Source of the DNA: Hymenobacter sp. BRD67
GTDB taxonomy: Bacteria; Bacteroidota; Bacteroidia; Cytophagales; Hymenobacteraceae
Assembly: GCF_013256425.1 (NCBI RefSeq)
Contig: NZ_CP053904.1
Location: 1,612,001-1,676,000 of the forward strand
DNA length: 64,000 nucleotides
Reading direction: 5' to 3'
Shown here: positions 29,145-38,150 of the stretch, piece by piece
Position numbering within the stretch: the stretch's first letter is position 1
Layout of the letters: every line of letters begins with the position of its first letter
The notes under the pieces: generated by a model
The model's input: only the letters and a program-made list of their open reading frames with translations
Database searches by the model: none
What the model was told of the DNA's origin: nothing
Program-made: the position numbers and the translations under genes

Positions 29145-30021
29145 ATGAAACAAGTCTGTTGGTTGCCCGCCGGGTTGCTGGTAGGAGTACTCGGGCCATG
29201 ACCCCAGCCACTAAGCGCGCGGCCATCCCGCCCGAAATACTGCTCTGGCCCCACGGAGCCCCCGGCCCCAAATCCCTCGCCACGCCGGAAGTAGTGCGCC
29301 TGACTGACCAGGGCGACCGGGTTCTGACCCATATTCAACAGCCGTCAATCACACCCTTCCTGCCAGCGGGGACAAACAACACCAGGATTGCTGTTGTCGT
29401 CATCCCCGGCGGGGGCCACAGCGAACTCTGGATGAGCCACGAAGGCTATTCCCCGGCCGAGTGGTTCGCGTCGCAGGGCATCGCCGCCTTCGTGTTAAAG
29501 TACCGCCTGGCGCGTGAACCCAATTCGCCCTACACCGTGGAGCAGGATGAGCTTGCGGACGTGCAGCGGGCGCTGCGGCTGGTAAAAAGCCGCGCCGCCG
29601 ACTGGCAGCTCGACACGGCCAGGGTCGGGGTGCTGGGGTTTTCAGCGGGCGGCGAGCTGGCGGGTCTGGCAGCCATGCGCTTTACCCCCGCCAGCCCGCA
29701 CGCGCCCGACCCAGTGGACCAGCAAAGCGACCGGCCCGCTTTTCAGGTGCTGCTTTACCCCGGCAACAGTGGCCGCCTGGAGGTTACCCGCCACTCGCCG
29801 CCGGTCTTTATTGCGGGGGCTTTCACGACCGCCCCGACATTGCCCAGGGCATGGCCCAGCTTTACCTGAAGTACCAGCAGCTGCAGGTGCCCGCCGAGCT
29901 GCATATTTATGCCGGGGTCGGCCACGGCTTTGGCCTGCGCAGCACCAATGAAGCCGCCGTGGCTGACTGGCCCCGGCAGGTAAGGCTCTGGCTACGGGAA
30001 ATAGGCATCCTGAAAAAGTGA
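29145..30021 (+). CDS. secreted alpha/beta-hydrolase, esterase/acetylxylan-esterase-like (frameshifted)
   Basis: The merged product has about 293 residues. An N-terminal hydrophobic segment (MKQVCWLPAGLLVGVLG) suggests export. The hydrolase core shows the oxyanion motif VIPGGGHSELW, the nucleophile elbow GFSAGGEL, an Asp in GGFHDRPDIAQ and the catalytic His in GVGHGFGLR. Such BD-FAE/Aes-like enzymes deacetylate sugars. Two breaks are inferred: one near 29190 (the signal peptide frame ends GPTGA unless one G is added) and one near 29817 in GGGGG, restoring FIAGGFHDRPDIAQGMAQL. The first repair is less certain than the second. Confidence 0.78.
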
Positions 30022-30390
30022 GGTCGACGAAGCCAAACGAGCTCAGCCTGGTGACCTGGCTCACGGCCGCCGGCACCAACCTTACAAGCCGCCCCGACGA
30101 GCCCCTGCTGACTCCTGCTGTCTGTGCCAGGTGTAAATAGTAGCGCTCAGAACTCGCCCGTACCGTCCGATTCAAGTGAGTGGCGTACCGGGGAAGCTAA
30201 TGTCCGTAGCTCACTACCCGCGCAACACGCCATACCCCCTTTTTGCTGCCAGAGCATCGTAAATTTGAACGTGCCGTTGTAACGAGAACCCCTGACCCCT
30301 TACCTATGGTTTTCGCAACTCCTAATTCCCTGAAGACCGTCTCCGTTACGGCCTTGTACCAGCCGTTGGCGGCTGCCTAATCCCCACTGC

Positions 30391-31882
30391 TTACTCCACC
30401 AGCAGCTTCTGACCGGTGCTACCTGCGCCGCGCAGCACGTACACGCCCGGTGCTAGACCGCGCACGTCTAGGGTGGCTTCGGTGGCCCCGGCGGCTACGG
30501 GGTAACGGCGCCGTGTGCAGCCCAGGGCATCGCAGAGCACGAGGGTAGTGGCCGGGGTGCCGGCCGGTAGCTGCACGGTGGCCGTGCCGTGGGCTGGGTT
30601 GGGGTAGAGCCGCAGAACCGCTGGCGCAGCCCCGGCCAGCGTAGCCGTGACCGTCGTCACGGTGAAGAGCAGCCCGTTGCTGGTGCCGCTGGGCGTGGTC
30701 ACGGTGACTAGGCCTGTGGTGGCCCCCGTGGGCACGTTCAACACAATGCTGGTGGCCGAACTGCTGGTGAAGCTCGCGCTGGCTACTGTCGTGCCGTTGA
30801 AGCTAACACTGGTGGCTGCCGTCAGGTTGGTGCCCGTGATGGTGAGGCTCGTGCCCACCGGGCCGCTCGTGGGGCTGAGCAAAGTCAGCGTAGGGGTTAG
30901 GGTGTAGCGCCCAAAGAAGTTCATAACCTTGCTGCCATCGCCCACGGCCGAAAAGTCGCCCCCCGCATAGAGATACCCTCCCTGCGCTGCCAGCACATGC
31001 ACTTGAGCGTTAGTTCCGGTGCCGAGCACACTCCAGGTGGTGCCATTCCACTTGGCAATGTTGACGGCCGCTATCCCGCCCACCGTGGTGAACTGCCCCC
31101 CGCGTACACGTTGCCGCTGCCATCCAGCGCCAGCGCTCGCACGCCGCCGCTGTAGATTTCCATGCCCGCACCCATTACCGTCCAGCTGGTGCCGTTCCAC
31201 TTAGCAATGTAGCTGGCCGCTACCCCGCCCGCCGTGGTGAAGTCGCCTCCCGCGTACACGTTGCCGCTGCCATCCACCGCCAGCGCTCGCACGGCGCTGT
31301 TGGTGCCCGTTCCGAGCGGCGTCCAGGCGCTGCCGTTCCACTTGGCAATGTAGCCGGCCGTTACTCCGCCCACCGTGGTGAACTGGCCGCCCGTGTACAC
31401 ATTGCCGCTGCCATCCACCGCCAACGCATACACGCTGCCGTTGGTGCCCGCTCCGAGGGCGGTCCAGGTGGTGCCGTTCCACTTGGCAATGTTGACGGCC
31501 GCTACCCCGCCCGCCGTGGTGAAGTCGCCTCCTGCGTACACGTTGCCGCTGCCGTCCACTGCCAACGCATATACGATGCCGTTGGTGCCCCGCAACGTAA
31601 AGCCATCGGCCCAGTTGGCATCGCCAGCGCCGGTGGGGCGCTGCACCTGGGCGGGCCGAAACACCGGGTGGCCGTCGGGGCCGTGGTCATGGCGAAGCCC
31701 GCCGCATCGAACGAGCCGTAGGCCCCGGGCCGCAGAGTGCCATCCGGGGTGAGAGCAGCAGCCAGTGGCGTAGCGGCCGGGCCGGCCGTGGCACCCGGGC
31801 CAGGGGCGGTCCGGGCAGTGCCCACACGCAGGCTCAGCAAGAGGGTGAGCAGCAGCCGGCGCAATAAGGAAAAATGTTTCAT
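30391..31882 (-). CDS. repeat-rich secreted protein with IPT/TIG and T9SS sorting domains (frameshifted)
   Basis: The product (about 497 residues merged) begins with a signal-like segment (MKHFSLLRRLLLTLLLSL). About five tandem 47-residue repeats follow (pattern IAKWNGTTWTALGAGTN then ALAVDGSGNVYAGGDFTT), resembling beta-propeller or delta-60-type repeats. Next is an IPT/TIG-like Ig domain (LLSPTSGPVGTSLTITGTN), and last a type A T9SS tail (VLRLYPNPAHGTATVQL ... GQKLLVE). It is presumably cell-surface or secreted. Breaks near 31678 (CCCC) and 31098 (GGGGGG) are each repaired by one base. Confidence 0.82.
31072..31650. repeat. tandem ~141-base coding repeats
   Basis: Units beginning near 31072, 31221, 31362 and 31503 are nearly identical at DNA level, for example CCGTGGTGAA and CACGTTGCCGCTGCC in each. 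The two complete intervals between 31221 and 31503 are 141 bases (47 codons); the first interval is slightly longer. They encode the repeats of the T9SS protein and could recombine to change repeat number. Confidence 0.8.
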
Positions 31883-31979
31883 GGAAAAGAATGAAAAAGC
31901 TAAGGCAAAGAAAAAGAAGGGGATGAACTGAGGTGGTCGAGTAAAAACAGACAGTGCGAAGTCTTACCTGCCACTGCCC

Positions 31980-32281
31980 ATGCCCGACAACAGTAATCCG
32001 AGCGGCTCGCCGCTGACTCGCAAGAAATATACGCCGGCTTTCAAAGCCGAGTGCGTGCGTCAAGTGGCCGCTGGCGCCCGGCAAACCGACGTGGCCCGCG
32101 CTCAGGGCCTGTCACCCGCCTTGCTTGGCCGCTGGCAGCGTCCCGCGCTAGCTGAGGCTGTACCCAGCAGTGCAGAGCGCGAAGAGATGAAGCGTTTGCG
32201 TGCGGAGTTTAAACGGGTGGAACAGGAGCGCGATATGTTAACAAAATCGTGACCATCTTTGCGCAACCGCCTCATTCATGA
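31980..32281 (+). pseudogene. IS3-family OrfA (helix-turn-helix transposase subunit), frameshifted
   Basis: The N-terminal HTH reads KKYTPAFKAECVRQVAAGAR-QTDVARAQGLSPALLGRW, typical of IS3 OrfA. A leucine-zipper-like segment follows (EEMKRLRAEFKRVEQERDML). As written, the frame stops at TGA 32250, after MLTKS. Adding one A to the AAAA run near 32243 gives MLTKIVTIFAQPPHS and a stop that overlaps the orfB start by ATGA, as expected for the family. Confidence 0.8.
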
Positions 32282-33034
32282 GTCGTTACCAGTTCATTGA
32301 GCAAGCCGCTACTACCGAGCCCGTGCAGATACTCTGCCGTGTGCTAGAGGTCAGCGCCGCCGGCTACTACTAGTGGCGGAGCCGGGCAGCGCGTCCAACA
32401 CCCGCTTGGGAGCCGGCGGCCACCGTCTTTTCACGCTATGCCCAGCGCTATGGAACCCGTCGCCTGCGGGCAGAATTGCGCGCGGAAGGGCACGCCGTTG
32501 GGCGCTATGCCCTGCGCAGTTGGCTACGTCGCCACGACTTGCGGGCGCTGAGCACTCTGCCGCAGCACCCCCGCACCACGGTAGCTGACCCAGCAGCGGT
32601 CGTGGCCGAAAATCTGCTCCTCGGCCAGCCCGCGCCCAATCAAGTGTGAGTAGAGGACATCACCTATCTGCCGCTGGTGGGCGGGCGCTGGTGTTACCTG
32701 GCCACCTGGCGGGATACCTACTCGCGGCGCGTAATCGGCTGGCACCTAGACCAGCACAGGCCCACTGAGTTGGTGTCCACGGCCCTGGAGCAGGCCCTGA
32801 CGCTGCGCCAGCCAGCTCCTGGCCTGCTTATCCACGCCGACCGCGGCAGTCAATACACCAGCGCGGCTTGCCGGACACGCATCGAAAAAGCCCAGGCACT
32901 GGCCAGCTATAGCCGGCCGGGAAACCCCTACGATAACGCCCAGGCTGAGGCAGGCTGAAGCACGCTCAAAACGGAATTGCTCCCGCAGGTGGTGCCATTG
33001 CCAGCCTCGAAGAGACCCGTTTAGAAGTAGCCTA
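32278..33034 (+). pseudogene. IS3-family OrfB (DDE transposase), nonsense-mutated and truncated
   Basis: The product begins MSRYQFIEQAATTEP. The catalytic triad is recognisable: Asp in VEDITYLPL, Asp in IHADRGSQYTS and Glu in YDNAQAEAG...STLKTELL. Three in-frame stops interrupt it: TAG after SAAGYY, TGA before VEDITYLP and TGA after QAEAG. The two TGA stand where relatives have Trp (TGG to TGA). Near 32970 the frame shifts, and the remnant ASLEETRLEVAYYL ends at about 33034. It is inactive. Confidence 0.85.
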
Positions 33035-33982
33035 CTATCTATCCAGAAACTGCTCCACCACCGTGCGGTACTTGGCGGGCTCCTCAAACCAGGGAAAATG
33101 ACCGCTCTGCTCGAAAAAAACAATCTTGGCCCCCGGAATCGCCTGTTGCAGACGCCAGGCGGTGAGCGGGGCCACGTTCATATCGAAGCGCCCCGTTAGT
33201 ACCAGCGTGGGAAACGTGAAGCCGGCCAGTTTCGGCGTGAAGTCTGCCTTGCCGGCATCCTCTCCCACGGCCTGCCCCACCGCCGGCTCCAGACCCACGT
33301 TGTGGATGGAGCCGAGCTTCTGAAAGTACAGGTCGCGCTGCGCCGCCGAATAAAAGAGCAGGTTAAAATGGGTGCGCATGCCGGCCTCAGCGGCTTCCTG
33401 CGTCACGACCGCCGGCTGTTTTTGCTGGTTCTCGGCGGCCATCGTCTCCGGAAAAACCTGGTCAAAAAGGTGCACAAGGGTATTGAGATTGCTGCCCGCC
33501 GCATCCGAAAGGATGAGCTTGGCCACGTGCTCGGGGTAAGCACTGGCGTAGGCAATGCTGAGCAGCCCCCCGTAGGAATCGCCCAGCAGCAGCACTTTAG
33601 GCAGGTTCAGTCCCTTGCGCACGGCCTCCAGGTCGGCTACCTGCGCCGCCAGCGTTTGGGGGGCGCCGGCCTGCACGGGCTTGGAAGCGCCCGTGCCCCG
33701 CTGGTCGTAAAATATCACCCGGCGCTTTTGCGCCAGCTGCTTCCACACGTCAGTGGGCAGCAAGTAGGCATGGGAAAGGCCGGGCCCGCCGTTCACAACC
33801 AGCAGCGGCAACGCGCTGCTACTGGCCCCGAACGTTTCGTAGCCGAGCGCCACCTGCTCGGTCGGTATTTTACCTACTTGATGGGGGAGGGCCTGCCCGG
33901 CGGCCAGCGTCGGCCAGGCCAGCAGCAGAAAGCGCAGGAACGCCGGGTAGCCGGCTGGATAGCTCATTCGAAACAACTTCAT
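33035..33982 (-). CDS. S33 family alpha/beta-hydrolase (proline iminopeptidase-like), secreted
   Basis: The intact 315-residue frame has an N-terminal hydrophobic signal segment. Proline-iminopeptidase motifs are present: VNGGPGLSHAYL (oxyanion), FYDQRGTGAS, the nucleophile elbow LLGDSYGGLLS, Asp in TGRFDMNV and His in EQSGHFPWFEEP. It may release N-terminal proline from peptides or act on another small substrate. Its stop codon adjoins the broken right end of the IS3 remnant. The C-terminus (YRTVVEQFLDR) looks natural, so truncation appears minimal or absent. Confidence 0.86.
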   Translation of the reverse strand: MKLFRMSYPAGYPAFLRFLLLAWPTLAAGQALPHQVGKIPTEQVALGYETFGASSSALPLLVVNGGPGLSHAYLLPTDVWKQLAQKRRVIFYDQRGTGASKPVQAGAPQTLAAQVADLEAVRKGLNLPKVLLLGDSYGGLLSIAYASAYPEHVAKLILSDAAGSNLNTLVHLFDQVFPETMAAENQQKQPAVVTQEAAEAGMRTHFNLLFYSAAQRDLYFQKLGSIHNVGLEPAVGQAVGEDAGKADFTPKLAGFTFPTLVLTGRFDMNVAPLTAWRLQQAIPGAKIVFFEQSGHFPWFEEPAKYRTVVEQFLDR

Positions 33983-34130
33983 CGATAACGCGGGAAAGGC
34001 CGGGAAAACTATATGCCCCGGTGCCGACTAGTTGGGGCAAGGTAGGCAGACGACTCCGAAAATTCCAGGCGCGGTGTCGGACTCGCTGTCCAGTAGCGCG
34101 CGTTGCTATGCTGAGCACTCGCGGACTAAA

Positions 34131-34147
34131 AGTCCGCGCTACTTGAC
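34131..34147. terminator. small hairpin between the S33 gene and the radical SAM gene
   Basis: GCGGACT pairs with AGTCCGC over a 3-base loop. It lies in a 237-base spacer that otherwise holds no gene, downstream of the radical SAM gene (-) and upstream of the S33 gene (-). It could terminate the radical SAM transcript. Confidence 0.4.
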
Positions 34148-34219
34148 CAGCCTCACTCTGATTCCGAAGCCGCTCTAGTGGAGGCTGACGCAATAGTAAA
34201 TATTATAAAATTAAAATGC

Positions 34220-35131
34220 TTATATGTTTGCTTCGTGGTGTTGCTCAAAAAACTCGTCGCACCAGCGACATACATTTTGGAGGGCCTCGGTCCGGTCATG
34301 AGCGTAGGCTTCGGTTACCCCAAGAGATTCGCCCATCTTCCATGGTTCGCCCTGGTTGAGGCGCTGCATAACCTCCGATTTAGAGGCCCGCAACAGTACA
34401 TCGGCCACTTTTTCAGTCCGGGCGTCGCCCAGCGGAAATTTCGTGCCGGGGCAGCAAGGATTGATTTTCCAGAGTTGAATGCTGATTTCCTGCGGCAACT
34501 CAGTGTCTCCCAGAAAGCCCTTGGCCCCCGACAGAATGGCGCAAAAATTATGGGTAGGCTCTTTAAGCCAGATGTCTTTTTCCAGGGCGCGGCCGCGTGC
34601 CCAGTTGCCGCCCAGCCACATTTCCTCCGTAGCGCCCCAATACCCCCAGCTTAACCTATTTTCAGTCAGATAATGGTCTTTCTGGATGAGGGGGTCGTGG
34701 TCATCGCCGTTTACGCCGCGGCTTTCGAAGAGGTCGGCCAGGGTCATCAGGCGGGAGCCGGCCAGCTTATGGTAGCGGTCAATACTGGCAATATCGAAGC
34801 GGGTTACCCCCTTTGCAAGTAGAAAATCCAGAATTTCCGGCGTTAGTAAGTCGCCATTGGTTTGCAGCATTACCTGCGTGCGCCCCTGGTATTTCTCCTG
34901 AATGGCGTCGAGTATCAGGTAGAGCTTAGCCCGGTCGGCCACCGGCTCGCCGCCAGAGAGTATGAGGCGGTCGAGGCTATCGGGTAGGTTGCGCACGATG
35001 CGCAGGCAGTCTTGGGCGCTGATGCGCGTACCCTGCGGCCCAGAGCTATTGTAGCAGTGGTCACACTTGTCGTTGCAGAGTTGGGTAAACACCCAATAAA
35101 CGGACTCACAGTGATTAAAATCGGTTTTCAT
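34220..35131 (-). CDS. radical SAM protein with C-terminal Cys cluster, in the ABC/TonB locus
   Basis: This intact 303-residue protein has the radical SAM 4Fe-4S motif Cx3Cx2C (C19, C23, C26 in LCNDKCDHCYNSSG) and the GGEP motif (LILSGGEPV), so it should cleave SAM reductively. Extra cysteines near the C-terminus (HNFCAIL, NPCCPGT, CRWCDEF) suggest a second, SPASM-like Fe-S site. It is not of the ArsS type. It is the last gene of the minus-strand locus, 141 bases after the ABC ATPase, so it may also have its own promoter. Substrate unknown; it probably modifies or matures something linked to the imported compound (inference). Confidence 0.85.
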   Translation of the reverse strand: MKTDFNHCESVYWVFTQLCNDKCDHCYNSSGPQGTRISAQDCLRIVRNLPDSLDRLILSGGEPVADRAKLYLILDAIQEKYQGRTQVMLQTNGDLLTPEILDFLLAKGVTRFDIASIDRYHKLAGSRLMTLADLFESRGVNGDDHDPLIQKDHYLTENRLSWGYWGATEEMWLGGNWARGRALEKDIWLKEPTHNFCAILSGAKGFLGDTELPQEISIQLWKINPCCPGTKFPLGDARTEKVADVLLRASKSEVMQRLNQGEPWKMGESLGVTEAYAHDRTEALQNVCRWCDEFFEQHHEANI

Positions 35132-35272
35132 AAAAATAAGCTGCTACCAAATCAGCGCTGTTCAATATCAAGTTAAGTAGTTACTGATTGCCTATTATTA
35201 GTATGGTATAATCGCTTGGCAGACAACCAACAGCAAATATTTCGTTTGTTTTTTGAAAGAACAGGTAGCGTA

Positions 35273-36027
35273 TTAAGTCCCTTCTTTTAAGGAGAATGCG
35301 GTCTGCTGCACCCTTTCCCAAAAGGCCAGCTCAGCTTGGATAGTCGTGCGCGAATCCTGCACAAACTCCGCTACGCTAGCAAAGCTGGTCAGCTGGCCCT
35401 GGTCGAGGTAAGCAAAGCGAGTGCCCACCGTAAGAGCCTCGCGGCTGTCGTGGGTTACGAAAAGTGACGTAATCTGGTGCTGCCTGCTTACCCGGAGAAA
35501 CAGTTGTTGCATATCGGCGCGGGTCTGGGCATCGAGGTTGCCAAAAGGCTCATCGAGCAGCAGCAGGCGCGGCCGGATGATAAGCGCCCGCCCGAACGAT
35601 ACCCGCTGCCGCTGCCCCCCGAAAGCTGATGCGGGGCTTTCTGAGCGTGGGCACTCAGTTCCAGCTCGTCGAGTAGTATCGTTACCTCCTTTGTAATTTC
35701 GGCTTGTGGCATTTTGCGGATGCGCAGGCCAAAAGCTACGTTTTCAAAGACGGTAAAGTGCGGAAATAGTAGTGGCTCCTGGTAGAGATATACCATCTGC
35801 CGCTCGTTGGGTGGCACGGGCCGCAGGTCTTTCCCGTGCAGGGAAAGTGTGCCCGCATCGGGTACTTCCAGACCGGCCAGTATTTTCAGCAGCGTGGTTT
35901 TGCCACAGCCCGAACGGCCCAGCACCGCTAATACTTCGCCTGCGTTCAGCTCAACTGAGATGTCGCGTAGCACCACCTGTTCGCCGAACCGCTTGCCGAG
36001 TCCCGCAACTGCAAGTAGCGCGCTCAT
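35273..36027 (-). CDS. ABC transporter ATPase, YnjD-like (frameshifted)
   Basis: This is the importer ATPase, about 252 residues when merged. Walker A is GRSGCGKTTLL, the Q-loop is in YLYQEPLLFPH, the signature is LSGGQRQRVSFGRAL after repair, Walker B is LLLLDEPFGNLD and the H-loop is in LFVTHDSREAL. The frame breaks in the run of six C/G near 35617; one added base restores the signature. The ATG overlaps the stop of the preceding gene (ATGA), so translation is coupled. Together with the permeases and YnjB-like protein it forms a complete importer. Confidence 0.9.
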
Positions 36028-36677
36028 ACGCGGGCTCCCACGCCGTAGGCCGCCCCGTCGATGGTCAGGCGGCCGGCCGCGGGGCGCTCGCCGCTCAGCC
36101 ATTCGGTAAGGCGGTCTACATAGTTATCGAGGTGCGTAATCTGCTGCACCCCGTGCTCCACGAGCGGGTCCAGCGTAGTCACCAGCAGGGTGCCGCCGTA
36201 GGCGTGCGTTTGCCAGGTAATCACCTCCCCATCCGAGTTAGTTTGGATAATTTCAGCTGCTGCCGGCACCCGGGTATACACCCCGTGGGTGTGCCAGCAG
36301 GCCTGGCGTGGGCTCAGACCCTGATACACGGGATGGCCGTAGTCGGTAGCAGAAACCGGGGGCTTCGTCGGGTTATCAACCCACCAGTAGTTGTTTACCG
36401 GACGGTCTTCCCACTGCGCATCCAGCCACGAAGTAGAGGAGTCTCCTTCTAAAAATACCTTCTTGCCGGCTGCCAGAAAATCGTAGATAACGGCTTTCTT
36501 CTCCGTGAGTACTCGTTGGTTCGACTGAAATGGGATGGCCAGGGCATCCAGGTCACGCACGGCGTCGGCATCGAGGTCGTGTACGTAAAGCAGGCGGTAT
36601 AAGTCGCGATACTTAGGGGCCGTAGCCAGGGCGTAATGGGACCATACACCGTTAAAAATCAAGCCTATCTTAGCCAT
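36024..36677 (-). CDS. amidotransferase/ThuA-like fold protein B of the ABC locus
   Basis: This 217-residue cytoplasmic protein has no signal peptide. The start MAKIGLIFNGVWSHY and the central AGKKVFLEGDSSTSWLDAQW resemble the class I glutamine amidotransferase-like (ThuA/DUF4350-like) fold, but at the nucleophile-elbow position there is EGDSS instead of a Gly-x-Cys-x-Gly. It is Trp/Tyr-rich (NNYWWVDNP) with a later TWQTHAYGGTLLVTTLDP segment. It overlaps the next gene by 4 bases and the previous by 8, so it is translated with the transporter. I know no function; a ligand-handling or regulatory role for the importer is inferred. Confidence 0.6.
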   Translation of the reverse strand: MAKIGLIFNGVWSHYALATAPKYRDLYRLLYVHDLDADAVRDLDALAIPFQSNQRVLTEKKAVIYDFLAAGKKVFLEGDSSTSWLDAQWEDRPVNNYWWVDNPTKPPVSATDYGHPVYQGLSPRQACWHTHGVYTRVPAAAEIIQTNSDGEVITWQTHAYGGTLLVTTLDPLVEHGVQQITHLDNYVDRLTEWLSGERPAAGRLTIDGAAYGVGARV

Positions 36678-37290
36678 GCGCGGGAGCGGGTGAAGTGGAA
36701 AGCAAGTGGAGAAAATTACGGTAAAGCAGCACCAGAGCGCGGTCGGGCTGACCTGCGTATGTGACGTCAGCCAGCGGGCCGCTTGCCGTAAGAAGTAGCC
36801 GGCCCGCAGTGCTCACCTCATCAAGCACTACGATGGGCCGCTGCCAGGTGTCGACCAGCAGCACCTCGGCACCGGGGGCGGCCTGAATATAGCCGCACGA
36901 CCACCAACCACTCATGCCGTGCGAGAAGTTCAGCTCGTCGAGGTCGAGGCCCCGAAGCAGGCCGTGCGGGTCAGGCCCAGGCAGATAGCGCACGTCCAGG
37001 GTACGGTGGGAGTTGTCCATCACCCACTGATTGCCTGGTACCCAGGCCGTAAAAAAACCATCGCAACACATCAGCGCCTTGCCCTTGTTCAGAAAGTCGC
37101 GCACCTGGTTCTTGATTTTTAGCATCGCCACGTGGTCAGAGCCGTTGGGTACCACCAGCAGGTCGTAGGGCGTTAGGTCGGGCGCGAAATCCTTGGTAAT
37201 GAGACACGTGGTGTACTGCACGAGCTCATTCGAGATATAGTATTTTTCTAGCCCGACAAGGCCATTAGAAATAAGCAGGGCTTGCAGCAT
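36670..37290 (-). CDS. amidotransferase/ThuA-like fold protein A of the ABC locus
   Basis: This 206-residue cytoplasmic protein is a distant relative of protein B. It shares the plan: a short first strand (LQALLISNGLVGLEKY), then TPYDLLVVPNGSDHVAM, then a strand-elbow NKGKALMCCDGFFTAWVPG. Here a cysteine does stand at the elbow (CCDGF), so a catalytic or metal-binding Cys is possible. Later GMSGWWSCGYIQA matches protein B in being aromatic-rich. It lies 28 bases after the permease and overlaps protein B by 8 bases. Function unknown. Confidence 0.6.
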   Translation of the reverse strand: MLQALLISNGLVGLEKYYISNELVQYTTCLITKDFAPDLTPYDLLVVPNGSDHVAMLKIKNQVRDFLNKGKALMCCDGFFTAWVPGNQWVMDNSHRTLDVRYLPGPDPHGLLRGLDLDELNFSHGMSGWWSCGYIQAAPGAEVLLVDTWQRPIVVLDEVSTAGRLLLTASGPLADVTYAGQPDRALVLLYRNFLHLLSTSPAPAHG

Positions 37291-37318
37291 ACGTAGCAGG
37301 GGCTCAGAGTAAGTGGAA

Positions 37319-38079
37319 TTACGGCTTTCGCAGCAGGACAGATTTATTGGCTAAAAGTATCAGGGTGGGAGGTACCAGCAAGATGAGCGAAGCCACGGCC
37401 GCTAGCGCGCCATTGGCTTCACCCACATACGTAAATACTTGCACCGTAAGGGTACGCACCTTCCCCACGCTCAATACATTGGTCAGGCCAAAGTCGAACC
37501 AGCTGAGCAAAAACGTCTGCACGAGGGTAGCGCGCAGCCGTGGCCAGGCCAGTGGCAGCAGCACCTGCCGCATGGCCTGCTGGGGGTGCAGCCCAGAGTA
37601 CGGGCCAGCTGTTCGTACTCCGTTACCTGCCGCGTCCAGAAGCTACCCAGTAGCAGCGTGGCAAACGGCAGGGCAATCAGCAGCAAGCCCAGCAGTACGC
37701 CGCCTACTGAGCCCGATAGGTGCAGGCGGATAATAAAGGGTTGAATGAGCACTGCCAGTAGCACCGGCGGCAAGGCATAGGGTAAATAGCTAAGTGTTTC
37801 CCAGCGCGCCGGCCAGCGGCTGCGCGTCACAGCCCGCGCCAGGATGAACCCGCCTGCGGTGGCTGCTACTGCCACTGTACCGGCCAATAAAAAGCTTCGG
37901 CCTAGCCCCGACAGCAGCTCGTTATCAGCGGAGAGCAGGTCTCGCAGCGCCTGCAAGGAGTATGCCGGTGGCAGAGCCTCCGGGAAATGCCAGTTCTCCC
38001 CCACGGCCAGTAGCCCAAGCAACCCAAATGGCAGGGTAAACAAGCAGGCGAAGAAAATAACAAGCAGCCGGGTGCGCAT
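37319..38079 (-). CDS. ABC transporter permease, YnjC-like second half (frameshifted)
   Basis: The merged product has about 253 residues and six predicted transmembrane helices, from MRTRLLVIFFACLFTLPFGL to LILLVPPTLILLANKSVL. The EAA loop that contacts the ATPase reads EYEQLARTLGCTPQQAMRQV after repair. The frame breaks at GGGGG near 37584 (one base missing). It pairs with the next permease to form the membrane channel. In E. coli the two halves are fused in one YnjC protein, whereas here they are separate genes. Confidence 0.86.
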
Positions 38080-38150
38080 AGAGTAAAATCGGGTAGTGCC
38101 CGTTGTAAAACAGCCTGCTTGCTGAACAGCCGCTGGATGTCCGATGTGTG

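Larger units (their letters stand above)
31980..33034 (+). mobile_element. decayed IS3-family insertion sequence, right end missing
   Basis: Two transposase reading frames overlap by ATGA (orfA then orfB), the IS3 layout. OrfB carries in-frame stops and frameshifts and its last part is lost where the sequence runs into the end of the S33 peptidase gene near 33035. No matching terminal inverted repeats or target duplication could be identified, so the borders are those of the coding remnants. Confidence 0.8.

Noticed and set aside
31072-31650. Regular DNA repeats that could be mistaken for a CRISPR array
   Set aside because: The unit is 141 bases with no short spacer structure, the repeats encode protein in frame, and no cas gene is near.
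32240-32281. Programmed -1 frameshift in the IS3 orfA
   Set aside because: The AAAA site could support it, but the same repair pattern (one missing base in a run) is seen in ordinary housekeeping genes throughout the window, so an error or decay is simpler.
32278-33034. TGA read as tryptophan (alternative genetic code)
   Set aside because: TGA ends other genes in the window (for example the pdxH-region frames, the S33 gene neighbours and the esterase at 30021), and the same OrfB also carries a TAG, so the stops are mutations.
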